Notes: generated by a model not told the origin, from the sequence alone. A stretch of DNA of 64,000 nucleotides from Mesorhizobium sp. YIM 152430 (GCF_029210365.1 NZ_JARGES010000055.1:62001-126000), one strand, 5' to 3'. Positions 32,212 to 39,608 are shown, counted from the stretch's first letter. Translations and numbers: made by a program.

Positions 32212-32285
32212 TGGAGGCCTCGCCCGGAATCGAACCGGGGTGCAAGGATTTGCAGTCCTCTGCGTAACCACTCCGCCACGAGGCC
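32212..32285 (-). tRNA. tRNA-Cys (anticodon GCA)
   Basis: On the minus strand GGCCTCG pairs with CGAGGCC in the acceptor stem. The D-arm GGCGGAGTGGTTACGC, the anticodon stem around CTGCAAA, the T-loop TTCGATT and an encoded CCA are all present. The length is 74 nt. Confidence 0.97.
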
Positions 32286-32375
32286 ATCCGGGCGTCGAGC
32301 CCTGGCGCTCCATTAGGTTGGCGCCCGCCTGCCTGTCAACAGGCCAGTTGCCGTTTCACCCTGCCGCAGGGACAA

Positions 32376-32675
32376 TCACGGTTCACGGCCACGCCTCCCC
32401 TTGCGACTGCCCCACCAGACGGCAGATCGACGACGCCATCTGCGAACCATGGCGAACTCGTAGGACAGGACGAGAATGCCGAGCGGAATCATCCAGAATC
32501 CGAGAATTGGCAGGAAGCCGAGAATGCCCCCGATCACAAGGAGGATGCCGATCGAAATCCTCAGCATCCGCGACTGCGGCAATGGAACGACCCTGCCGAA
32601 CAAGGAAATGCGCTGCTGGAAGTCGGGCTCGGCCATCGGCAGGTCCTTGGGGATTTCGATCATCGTCTGATTCAT
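32376..32675 (-). CDS. Small inner-membrane protein with two hydrophobic segments
   Basis: This 99-residue protein has a cytosolic N-terminus, two closely spaced hydrophobic segments (ISIGILLVIGGILGFLPILG, then MIPLGILVLSYEF) and an arginine-rich tail. The short hairpin with FLPILGFWMIPLG recalls the small PGPGW-type putative membrane proteins. The function is unknown. It is divergent from tRNA-Asn, with a 173-bp gap that contains the tRNA promoter. Confidence 0.75.
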   Translation of the reverse strand: MNQTMIEIPKDLPMAEPDFQQRISLFGRVVPLPQSRMLRISIGILLVIGGILGFLPILGFWMIPLGILVLSYEFAMVRRWRRRSAVWWGSRKGRRGREP

Positions 32676-32795
32676 CTAGGATAGATTGGGGCTCTTTCGG
32701 GGCTAAGTCCTCAATTTCGCAGGAAAAGTTCCGCACCGTAACGCAAATTTCGCCCGATCGGTCCAACTTTGATGCGGTTTTCCGCCCGATGCGCT

Positions 32796-32824
32796 TTGCA
32801 AATCGAAAAACTGTTTGCTATAGG
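32796..32824 (+). promoter_or_regulatory. Promoter of tRNA-Asn
   Basis: TTGCAA (32796-32801), a 17-bp spacer and TATAGG (32819-32824) lie about 25 bp before the tRNA 5' end. A small stem (GCTCGT/ACGAGC) follows in the leader. Confidence 0.7.
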
Positions 32825-32848
32825 CACGCTCGTTCTCACGAGCATCGT

Positions 32849-32923
32849 TCCCCGGTAGCTCAGTGGTAGAGCAACCGGCTGTTAACCGGTTGGTCGCTGG
32901 TTCGAATCCGGCCCGGGGAGCCA
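32849..32923 (+). tRNA. tRNA-Asn (anticodon GTT), integration site of the element
   Basis: TCCCCGG pairs with CCGGGGA in the acceptor stem. The D-arm is AGCTCAGTGGTAGAGC, the anticodon loop carries GTT, the T-loop is TTCGAAT, and the CCA is encoded. The length is 75 nt. Its last 16 bases (32908-32923) are repeated at 46277-46292, so the tRNA is kept intact by the inserted element. Confidence 0.98.
32908..32923 (+). repeat. attL core (16 bp)
   Basis: CCGGCCCGGGGAGCCA, the 3' end of tRNA-Asn including CCA, recurs exactly at 46277-46292 in the same orientation. The flanks differ immediately outside the 16 bp on both sides. Confidence 0.92.
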
Positions 32924-32979
32924 CTTCACACCACCAAAGCCTTACAAGCCAAGCGTTTCAAGGGTTTCCGCTTTCCTGA

Positions 32980-33011
32980 CGGTACACCATTCGGTACACC
33001 GGAAGGTACAC
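32980..33011 (+). promoter_or_regulatory. Left triplet of probable integrase arm-type sites
   Basis: CGGTACACC (32980), CGGTACACC (32992) and AGGTACAC (33004) are spaced exactly 12 bp apart, just inside attL and upstream of the integrase ATG. The same motif recurs near the other end at 46152-46183. This is the usual layout of arm sites bound by the N-terminal domain of tyrosine integrases. The third copy overlaps the integrase ribosome site. Confidence 0.75.
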
Positions 33012-33015
33012 GGAT

Positions 33016-34383
33016 ATGATGATCGCAATGGATTACCCCCACCTCCAGAAGCGCGGAAAGAACGAATGGCGGTATCGGCGCAAAGTGCCTCTGGCGCTGC
33101 GTCCCGTCGTCGGTAAGCTCGAAATCGTGCGCCGGCTCGGGTCTTCCGAGAAGGAAGCCATCAAGGCGTACCCGAAGGTGCACCAAGAGGTGGAGCGGCT
33201 CTTTGCTGAGGCGAAGAACCCCAAGAAGGCTGCGGAGAGCGCGCCGGCCCCGCTGTCGAGCCTTGAGGCCTTCCAGGAGGCTCAACGCCGTCTCCGCACC
33301 CTCCAGCTCGATCCCGAGTGGACACCAGGTGAAGAGGACGACGAGGAATGGATCGCGCGTGACGTGATCGCGGATCAGATCGCCAAGGCGTATGCGGTCG
33401 ACGAGGAAGGGCACCCGGTGGGGGTCAGTGTCAGTGATGCCGCCCTCCTCCGTGGACTGGCGCAAGGTGGCCGGCAGAAACGTCCCGAGCCAACCCTTGA
33501 GGATGCCCAGAAGCTGTACCTGAAGGACAAGGTCCGGGACGACCGCAAGAAGAAGCTGCAGCTCGACCGGATCGTCCAATACATCGATGATGCGATTGGC
33601 AAAGACCGCAAGCTCAGCAGCCTTCGGCGCGAGGACGCCAAGGAGGTCCGCGACTTCATGCTGGATGGTCGCTCCGCATCTTCCGTGGAACGCTACCTCA
33701 ACACTGTCCGAGCCATGATCAATCACGCAATCAGCGAGTTCGACCTCGACACCAAGAACCCGTTCATGAAGTTGGTGGTTGAAGCCCGCGACAAGGCTGA
33801 GCCGGATCGGCGCAAGAGGCGGTCCTATACCGATGGGGAGCTGGCCATGTGTCGCGACCGCGTTTTGCGGATGGCGCGGGATGACCTTCGCCACGTTTGG
33901 CGCATCATGGAGGGGACCGGCTGTCGGCTTGCTGAGGTCACCGGCTTGCGCGTCATTGACGTCATGCTTGATCACTCCATTCCCCATATCGACGTTGAGT
34001 GGCACGACGAGCGGCGGGTCAAGACCTCGGTATCGCGCCGCAAGGTGCCGCTTGTCGGTGACGCTCTGGTGGCCGCTCAGGAGGCTGTGAAGGCAGCGGA
34101 GGGGCACTCCGCGCTATTCCCCGCCTATTGCCGCGAAGGCGGCGCTGCCTCAGCCTCCGCAGCCCTCGGGAAGCATGTGCGCGCTTGCGTCAAAGACAAG
34201 AAGATCGCGCCTAACCACTCCATCCGCCACTGGATGAAGGACCGCCTCCGGCTCGCCAGCGTTCCCAAGAGCGAACAGGACATCATTCTCGGGCACTCGT
34301 CGGGCAATGTCGGGGAAGACTACGGTGGCGAAGAGGTGCGGCTTGCGGTGGCCAAGCGGGCACTGGAGAAGGCGTTGGCCTAA
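33016..34383 (+). CDS. int: Tyrosine recombinase (phage-type integrase)
   Basis: This 455-residue protein has an N-terminal basic arm-type segment (YPHLQKRGKNEWRYRRKVPL) and a helical core-binding domain (about residues 150-260). The C-terminal catalytic domain has the first arginine in GTGCRLAEVTGLR, HSIRHWMK (His-x-x-Arg), GHSSG, and the likely nucleophile in DYGG. It integrates and excises the element at tRNA-Asn. GGAAGG lies about 9 nt before the ATG. It points away from attL and ends in a hairpin shared with a convergent lipoprotein gene. Confidence 0.95.
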   Translation: MMIAMDYPHLQKRGKNEWRYRRKVPLALRPVVGKLEIVRRLGSSEKEAIKAYPKVHQEVERLFAEAKNPKKAAESAPAPLSSLEAFQEAQRRLRTLQLDPEWTPGEEDDEEWIARDVIADQIAKAYAVDEEGHPVGVSVSDAALLRGLAQGGRQKRPEPTLEDAQKLYLKDKVRDDRKKKLQLDRIVQYIDDAIGKDRKLSSLRREDAKEVRDFMLDGRSASSVERYLNTVRAMINHAISEFDLDTKNPFMKLVVEARDKAEPDRRKRRSYTDGELAMCRDRVLRMARDDLRHVWRIMEGTGCRLAEVTGLRVIDVMLDHSIPHIDVEWHDERRVKTSVSRRKVPLVGDALVAAQEAVKAAEGHSALFPAYCREGGAASASAALGKHVRACVKDKKIAPNHSIRHWMKDRLRLASVPKSEQDIILGHSSGNVGEDYGGEEVRLAVAKRALEKALA

Positions 34384-34392
34384 CTGCATATT

Positions 34393-34425
34393 GAGAGCCC
34401 GCCAGAGACAACCTAGCGGGCTCTC
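34393..34425. terminator. Hairpin between convergent integrase and lipoprotein genes
   Basis: GAGAGCCCGC (34393-34402) and GCGGGCTCTC (34416-34425) form a perfect 10-bp stem with a 13-nt loop in the 48-bp gap between two convergent stops. There is no strong T-run on either strand. It could serve both directions. Confidence 0.5.
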
Positions 34426-34431
34426 CGCGTG

Positions 34432-34761
34432 TCAGCCAAAGCTGAATGTGAAGGTCTTCCCGGCTAGCGTACCTGTCCCGGTGCCCCGCGTCCCGGTCGA
34501 CACGAAGTTGAACGGGCCGCTCGCGCCGTCGCTGCACATGAACGTCCCGCTGCCCTCGCGTCCGTTGACGTAAACGAACGTTCCTTCGCACGTCCTTCCG
34601 CGATTGCTGGAGATTGTCAGGTTTCCTCCCCCGTCTGCATAGCCAGTTGCGCTTCCGGTGAAGGTTTCGGAACCGTCGGCAATTTGCCCCCGAACTGGCA
34701 AGGTCATGGCACAGCCCGACAGCCCCACACCAATCAATACTGTCACGGCAATCACACGCAT
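34432..34761 (-). CDS. Small lipoprotein of unknown function
   Basis: This 109-residue protein starts MRVIAVTVLIGVGLSGCAMT, a lipoprotein signal with the lipobox LSGC, so it should be lipid-anchored. The mature part is rich in Gly/Thr/Ser and predicted to be all beta (ADGSETFTGSATGYADGGG, GRTCEGTFVYVNGREGSGTF). It shares the pattern SGC...TLP...ADG...G with the lipoprotein at 45381-46118 at the other end of the element. GAGGGAG lies upstream of the ATG. No function can be assigned. Confidence 0.8.
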   Translation of the reverse strand: MRVIAVTVLIGVGLSGCAMTLPVRGQIADGSETFTGSATGYADGGGNLTISSNRGRTCEGTFVYVNGREGSGTFMCSDGASGPFNFVSTGTRGTGTGTLAGKTFTFSFG

Positions 34762-34961
34762 CAAATTTGCTCCCTCTCATAATTGCGGGACAACTATCGC
34801 GCGTGGGGAATTTTCAACAAGACGGGCTGGGAACCCATCCGATGGGAAACAGGCTCCTGCTTTTGGAGCGTCGCGTATAGGTGCCCATATGTGACAATTG
34901 GGCAACAGACTGCGAGTTGCGACATTCCGATGCGCTGGGCTGCAGTTCCGGCCAACAAAAA

Positions 34962-35915
34962 TTAGGTGATGATTGCCGTTAAGTCCTCGTGCGGTCCAAA
35001 AAGACCCGTGAGCGCATTCGACTTCACTGTTTTGTCAGTAGCGAAATAGTAGGTCTCGCCGACGTCGATCACTGCGGAATACATGCGGCCCAGGGTCATT
35101 GCAGGGGGCAGCGTGGCGTCAGGGGAGATATGCCCTGTATATGTGTCACCTTCGGGCACAGACAGATGAAATGTGCGAGAGAGCATATTTGCTCCGACGA
35201 GCATCCCGCGAACCTCCTCGGTATAGGTGGTAGTGTCGGATGAAGCACCAATGTAGCCGGCGATAAGCTGCATCTGCCCTTGGTCGATCACCTGTCCCAA
35301 CTGCCTGCCATCGGATCGGCTCCAGCGGATGTCTGCAGCGAAACCACCCTCGACATTAGCCGTCGTCCAGTCATGGATGCGTTTGACCACAGCGCGGCCG
35401 AGCGACTGTGCGATGTCCTTCACGTCATCGAGGTTGTTGATCTCCATGACCTGATACAGTGCGTCAATTGGCTTGTCCAAAGCGCCATCAAAGAAGTCGC
35501 GCTCGCTGTGTGCCAAGAGAGTTACGCCGAGTGATCCTGCAAAAGTGTACGCCATGTCGAGCGTACTAGCTCGCTGTGCTTCGACCCCAAACACGGCACG
35601 CGATTTCTTTCCATTTGCGAATGCGTCGAACAGTTGCGAGAACAGGTTCTGATACCCCAGCAACGACCGAGCTACATTGCTGAGGCCGAAGCTCATCTGG
35701 GGCAGTGGAACGAGCCGGTACTGGCAAACATCAACGTGCCGCCCAAGGGCCGCGCGTTCCATCTCCTCCCTCGCGCGCTCAGCGACGCGACGCATCGAAC
35801 GCAGGTTGAGAAGTGCCACGGGATCGAGCGGATTTTGCTGCAGAGCGTCCTCCAGCTTTGCGACTGAAGAATGCGCTCTCTTGGCCCGGTCAACTAAGGA
35901 TACGAAGTCCGACAT
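34962..35915 (-). CDS. Unknown 317-aa protein, partner of the upstream nucleotidyltransferase-like gene
   Basis: I do not recognise this family. Residues 1-60 form charged helices with coiled-coil character (KRAHSSVAKLEDALQQNP, MRRVAERAREEMERA). The middle is helical. The last third looks all-beta (VRGMLVGANMLSRTFHLSVP, TGHISPDATLPPAMTLGRMY), like a small barrel. There is no signal peptide or membrane segment. The ATG lies 4 bp after the stop of the upstream gene and uses a ribosome site inside that gene's end, so the two are translationally coupled. Base composition is visibly less GC-rich than the chromosome. A role as effector, toxin or adaptor in a two-gene system is only inference. Confidence 0.8.
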   Translation of the reverse strand: MSDFVSLVDRAKRAHSSVAKLEDALQQNPLDPVALLNLRSMRRVAERAREEMERAALGRHVDVCQYRLVPLPQMSFGLSNVARSLLGYQNLFSQLFDAFANGKKSRAVFGVEAQRASTLDMAYTFAGSLGVTLLAHSERDFFDGALDKPIDALYQVMEINNLDDVKDIAQSLGRAVVKRIHDWTTANVEGGFAADIRWSRSDGRQLGQVIDQGQMQLIAGYIGASSDTTTYTEEVRGMLVGANMLSRTFHLSVPEGDTYTGHISPDATLPPAMTLGRMYSAVIDVGETYYFATDKTVKSNALTGLFGPHEDLTAIIT

Positions 35916-35919
35916 CTGT

Positions 35920-36402
35920 CTATCTCACCTTAAGAACGACGAAACCCTTAAGCCACTGCTCCCCGCTCTCCAGACCATACTGGCAACCCCAATCGTACGC
36001 CGGATCAAGGTACGCGTCACCGAAATCTGGATGCTCCCGGTCCAGTCTTGCGTAAGCAAAACAATCGACGTCTTGGGCAAATGCCCCTTCGCTGACGGTG
36101 TGCATAAATGCCTGCTGATCAGCGTTCAGGCGTTGAGCCGTATCCGCTTCGACAATAAGGGTGACATCTAAGTCGCGCGGCTCTGGTTTTGTTGTCAGCC
36201 AACTGCCGTCGATCCAAATCTCACAGGGAATGCCGGACACCAAAACGGCCTGCAGGAACTCTTCAAAAAGAGTGAAGAGGTGCTTCCGGCGGGGATGATC
36301 AGGAAAAGGGTCGACGAAGTGAGCCTTGATGTCCGGTAGGGTCATCACGTGCCTGCCCGGTGCCAGTAAAGGCGGGTAGTCGTACTTGCTGAAAAACGCC
36401 AT
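35920..36402 (-). CDS. Nucleotidyltransferase-fold protein (DUF6932-like)
   Basis: This 160-residue protein contains IWIDGSWLTTKPEPRDLDVT, which matches the G-S-x9-D-x-D active-site pattern of minimal nucleotidyltransferases. The preceding FVDPFPDHPRRKHLFTLFEE and the general shape recall DUF6932 proteins. Related folds serve as AbiEii-type or MNT/HEPN-type toxin and antitoxin components that add nucleotides to RNA or protein, but activity here is unproven. It is the first gene of a two-gene minus-strand operon, with a strong GGGAGAAG site before the ATG. Confidence 0.75.
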   Translation of the reverse strand: MAFFSKYDYPPLLAPGRHVMTLPDIKAHFVDPFPDHPRRKHLFTLFEEFLQAVLVSGIPCEIWIDGSWLTTKPEPRDLDVTLIVEADTAQRLNADQQAFMHTVSEGAFAQDVDCFAYARLDREHPDFGDAYLDPAYDWGCQYGLESGEQWLKGFVVLKVR

Positions 36403-36753
36403 CTTCTCCCTCCCGGGCCCTTAAAGCACACCGTGGTTAACCAATGTTGCTGGTGGACCTCAGGAATGTTTGGCAGAAAAATGCGAGACCCCCATCGGAT
36501 AAGCGGCACCGCGCGCATCCCCCCGTGCCCCTTACCGCGCAGGCGTGGGACGCGCATGTGTTTCCTGTCTGTGCGCGACCGTCAACCCATCAGTCTGCCG
36601 TGTGGTGCTGGCGTGCAGCGTCCGGGTCGCTCGGTCATCCATTAGAAGTGTTGGCCGGGGGTATGGGGTGCGTGGGGAGGCGCGTCGCCGGCCAGCCTAG
36701 GCATCGCGTGCAGCCATCCCACTGCCCGCGCTCTCCACAGCCTTCCCGTCGAT
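36403..36753. other. Gene-free gap between divergent transcripts
   Basis: About 350 bases separate the minus-strand gene pair from the operators of the resolvase gene. I see only short frames with no ribosome sites or family likeness. The stretch must hold the promoter of the gene pair, but no clear -35/-10 was found. Confidence 0.5.
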
Positions 36754-36818
36754 TTGTCAGGCACAACGAACGTTGACATTGGACAAGCACGTGTCTAGGT
36801 CTCTTGTCAGGCACAACG
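36754..36818 (+). promoter_or_regulatory. Resolvase promoter flanked by two TTGT-N5-ACAA operators
   Basis: TTGTCAGGCACAACG occurs at 36754-36768 and again at 36804-36818, exactly 50 bp apart. Each copy contains the palindrome TTGT-N5-ACAA. Between them lies TTGACA (36773-36778) with a possible TAGGTC -10 after 17 bp. Such spacing fits a repressor-controlled promoter. The sites could instead be part of a resolvase recombination site. Confidence 0.6.
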
Positions 36819-36833
36819 CCTGGAGGGACAGAT

Positions 36834-37490
36834 ATGCAGCAGTACGTCGTCTACACCCGCGTCTCCACTGAGGATCAGGGCCGCAGTGGGCTAGGCCTGG
36901 AGGCGCAAGAGCGTGACATTGCCGTCTATCTGGAGACCTTCTCAGCCGTTCCCTTTGAGATCGTCGGCCGGTTCTGTGATGTCCAGTCCGGCGGTAGCGA
37001 TGGACGTCCCGAGCTTCAGGCGGCGCTAGCTCTAGCTCGTCGCACTGGTGCGGAACTGCTTGTCGCCAAGCTCGACCGGCTGAGCCGCAAGGTGTCCCTT
37101 ATCGCGACCCTCATGGATGACCCGAAGGTGAAGCTCCGGGTGGCTCAGATGCCCCACGCCGACAAGTTCCAACTCCACATCTACGCAGCCCTCGCTGAGC
37201 AAGAGCGCGACTTCATCTCCGCGCGGACCAAGGCGGCACTACGGGAAGCCAAGGCCCGGGGAAGGAAGCTCGGCGGGCTGCGTGACAAGACCATGAAGCG
37301 AAACGACGCCATTCAGTCCAAGGCCCGGGCTGAGGCGGACAAGCTGATGACCATCATCGGCCCGATGCGAGAGGCCGGCCGGAACCTCAGTCAGATAGCG
37401 GAGGCGCTCGGGAAGATGGACGTGGCGACGTCTCGGGGTGGCCAGTGGACGGCAAAGCAGGTTTCGCGGGTGATAGAGCGCGCCTCGTGA
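36834..37490 (+). CDS. Serine recombinase, resolvase/invertase family
   Basis: This 218-residue protein has the resolvase catalytic domain: YVVYTRVSTEDQ with the nucleophilic serine, LLVAKLDRLSRKV, and ALAEQERDFISARTKAALRE leading into the long E helix. A C-terminal helix-turn-helix segment follows (NLSQIAEALGKMDVATSRGG, then WTAKQVSRVIERA). The start at 36834 is set by GGAGGG about 7 nt upstream. It may resolve dimers, invert DNA, or act as a regulator through the flanking palindromes. Confidence 0.93.
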   Translation: MQQYVVYTRVSTEDQGRSGLGLEAQERDIAVYLETFSAVPFEIVGRFCDVQSGGSDGRPELQAALALARRTGAELLVAKLDRLSRKVSLIATLMDDPKVKLRVAQMPHADKFQLHIYAALAEQERDFISARTKAALREAKARGRKLGGLRDKTMKRNDAIQSKARAEADKLMTIIGPMREAGRNLSQIAEALGKMDVATSRGGQWTAKQVSRVIERAS

Positions 37491-37797
37491 ACTGATCCCT
37501 TCGCGGAGATAGTCCCGCGAACAGGAGCGAATATCCGAGTGCGTCCATGGGCTTAGGACGGGCCCGAATACCTCCGCTAGCGGGACAGTTCCGTCAACGC
37601 AATTATCCCGCATAAGTAGCTGTATTTTATTGGCTTTTTACCGTTGACGAGGCAGGCAAATCAGCCCCATGTCGCGTTCAGGGGCCGATAGGCTACCCCA
37701 AAAGTCAGCCGGCCGCAGCCTGTGGTGGTCGACATCAGGCAACAGACACACAGGCACCATCCCCGGGGGTCGGGGTTCCAAGCAAGGCGATTGGCAA
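37491..37797. other. Intergenic region after the resolvase gene
   Basis: Roughly 300 bases contain no supported gene. A small inverted repeat (TCGCGG/CCGCGA) lies just past the resolvase stop. An unusually AT-rich patch (TGTATTTTATTGGCTTTTTA) at about 37620-37640 may carry a promoter for the next small gene. Confidence 0.5.
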
Positions 37798-38052
37798 GTG
37801 CATAACTTCATCACCATCAAGACGAAAAAGACTGAGATCGGCATCGGCGGGGTTCGGGGCGGCTGGTATCTCCAGACGCAGATCGGCAAGTGGCGCATCG
37901 AGCGCTATTGGTGTGTCTGGGACGAGCGGGTCGTCTGGTCGCGCGTTGACACCGAGCGGGAGGCTGCGGAGAGAGCGGCCGATGGTAGCGCGGGGGATTT
38001 GTGGGGCGGGACGACGGTCGAAGCTCTCCGCACTGCTCCGGCCGCGATCTGA
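37798..38052 (+). CDS. Small protein of unknown function
   Basis: This frame of about 84 residues starts at GTG (VHNFITIKTKKTEIGIGGVR) and continues with the tryptophan-rich segment WRIERYWCVWDERVVWSRV, then TEREAAERAADGSAGD. A weak AAGG lies about 11 nt upstream. The frame is open further upstream to 37669, but those residues look like translated non-coding sequence. The alternating strand-like pattern suggests a small beta protein. I recognise no family; it may be a phage accessory protein or a decayed gene. Confidence 0.45.
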   Translation: MHNFITIKTKKTEIGIGGVRGGWYLQTQIGKWRIERYWCVWDERVVWSRVDTEREAAERAADGSAGDLWGGTTVEALRTAPAAI

Positions 38053-38116
38053 GCCGATTGACGACCTGGACGAGCTGCGGTGCCCTGGGGAATGCTCCTC
38101 GGGGCACCTTACGTAA

Positions 38117-38905
38117 GATAAGGCTTCCACTAGGACTACCGAGTGCCTGTCTGAGGGTTTCCTCTTAGAGTATCCCCTCCGTTAACCCTGCCCAAGTTGC
38201 CAGAATGGATGGGAATAGGTGGCCCACTAAGACTACCGAGCGCCTCCCCTAAGGCTCCCTTCAAGTACCCAACCTGTTCACCGCATGGTGACCGCCCTGA
38301 GCCTGTCGTGTCGACCGTCAATCTGGTTACCGACAACTCCGGGGAATAGTCATACCACTAGCACTATGACGATGCCCTCCTGAGGTTGCTCCCGATTGGG
38401 GAATACCCCACCCACTAGGACTACCGAGTGCCTGCCCCAGGGTTCCCCTTAGAGTGCTTACCTGTCTGAGCCAATAGGGCCCCCACTAGCACCATGAAGG
38501 GTTTCCCTTGGTTTGGTCTATGGGAATAGGGTGACCACTAGGACTGCCGAGTGCCTTCCCGATGGTCCCGGGGGGAATACCACCCCCACTAGCACCACCA
38601 AGTTTCCCCGTGAGGTTGCACCTAAAGGTGAATACCCCCACCACTAGGATACTGAAGGTTTCCCCGATGGTTCAGACCTGAGGACAATACCCCCTCCACT
38701 AGCACTATCGAATGCCTCCCCGAGGGTCCTCACCCTAAGGTTCACCTAAGGTGCCACCAGCGTGACACCGCAGGGACACCATGTCCGAGGAGACCTCCTC
38801 CCGCCTTCTCCTGATCATGCACTCCCCTCTATCCCGACTGTTTGCCCAAACGCTCGAATAGGGGCCACACTAGATTACCGAGGGCTATGTCTTAGGGTTC
38901 CCCTT
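38117..38905 (+). repeat. Array of ten AATA-N6-CCACTAG units in a non-coding region
   Basis: The 1149-bp stretch 38053-39201 has no supported gene. It contains ten same-strand units of the form AATA, exactly six variable bases, then CCACTAG, then (G/C)ACTACCGAG-like sequence and often TGCCT. The CCACTAG heptamer starts at 38127, 38224 (CCACTAA), 38355, 38412, 38483, 38535, 38586, 38641, 38696 and 38867 (ACACTAG). The four bases before the spacer are AATA in nine units and GATA in the first. Intervals run from 51 to 171 bp, mostly 51-57. It points into the plus-strand gene run at 39202-44054. Promoter, iteron or enhancer functions are all possible. Confidence 0.9.
38773..38807 (+). repeat. 35-bp direct repeat, copy 1
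   Basis: These 35 bases recur exactly at 38944-38978. The repeat includes an AGGG ribosome-like site, an ATG and codons for MSEETSSRL. In this copy the frame continues for 26 codons to a TAG that lies inside the AATA box of the tenth array unit. A GTGACACC motif precedes it at 38762. Confidence 0.85.
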
Positions 38906-38943
38906 AAGGTGACACCTAGAGTGACACCCGACAGGTCACGTAG

Positions 38944-38978
38944 GGGACACCATGTCCGAGGAGACCTCCTCCCGCCTT
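38944..38978 (+). repeat. 35-bp direct repeat, copy 2
   Basis: This is the second exact copy, again with GGGG-ACACC-ATG and MSEETSSRL. Its frame closes after 15 codons (...PPACRT, stop). Two GTGACACC motifs 12 bp apart (38909 and 38921) lie just upstream. Confidence 0.85.
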
Positions 38979-39201
38979 CCTCCTGCCTGTCGAACTTGAT
39001 CACCCCCTCCCCAAGACCAAGGCCCCGAGCAGTTCTCCCCTGTTGCGACAGCGGTTGACCCGTTTCTGGTCCCTTTCGGTTCACCCGACGTGGCGCATGT
39101 CGGTGGCCTTGGTCTTTGGGAGCGTGTCTCTCTTTACCTGTCTTTCAAGAGAATGCTCATCCACCCCAAAAGGACCCCCCGTTGCCCCTTCACACCCACC
39201 C

Positions 39202-39525
39202 ATGTCGGTAACGATCCGCTGGGACTTCGACCCTGCTGAGTATCCGTCCGAGGAGGAGGCCCGGGAGCTGGTGTCAGCCGTCCTGGACCTTGAGACAGGC
39301 ACCGCCGACCACAGCCCGACCCGCTTCACCCGGGCCCACCTCGCATATCGCCGCTTCGGCTTCCCCGAGTTGGACCCTGACAGGGTAGCCAGAGCGATTG
39401 CCGAGGCATCCTGTCGGCCGTGTCGAGGGATCGGCCCCGCGCCGGTTCGCCTTGATTGTCGAGAGAATGCCGAGCCGCGCAAGCTGCCTGTCATCGGCTA
39501 CGGGTTCAACTTCCCGTCCGCCTAG
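39202..39525 (+). CDS. Small protein of unknown function
   Basis: This 107-residue protein begins MSVTIRWDFDPAEYPSEEEA and contains LAYRRFGFPELDPDRVARAI, a mixed alpha/beta pattern. No family is recognised. The start at 39202 is chosen because upstream residues in the frame (serine- and cysteine-rich) look non-coding; the ribosome site is weak. It is the first gene after the repeat array and probably the first of the plus-strand run. Confidence 0.55.
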   Translation: MSVTIRWDFDPAEYPSEEEARELVSAVLDLETGTADHSPTRFTRAHLAYRRFGFPELDPDRVARAIAEASCRPCRGIGPAPVRLDCRENAEPRKLPVIGYGFNFPSA

Positions 39526-39608
39526 CACCACCCCACACATCACCCCCCACGCGCATCTTCGGGACCACCCGAGGGGCGCACATTCACGACCAAAAGGAAC
39601 CAAGCACC

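Noticed and set aside
32926-34107. 393-codon minus-strand frame opposite the integrase
   Set aside because: It lies entirely antisense to a well-supported integrase and has no recognisable domain.
36433-36776. Small plus-strand genes in the gap before the resolvase
   Set aside because: The two overlapping frames have no ribosome sites, contain erratic Cys/Arg/Pro-rich sequence, and overlap each other, so they are unlikely to be coding.
38117-38905. CRISPR array
   Set aside because: The repeated part is short, degenerate and divided by an internal variable gap. Unit spacing is irregular (51-171 bp), and no cas gene is nearby.
38905-38925. SP6-like phage promoter around TTAAGGTGACAC
   Set aside because: Only part of the SP6 consensus matches, and the GTGACACC word is explained by a local repeat. 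No single-subunit RNA polymerase gene is in the window.
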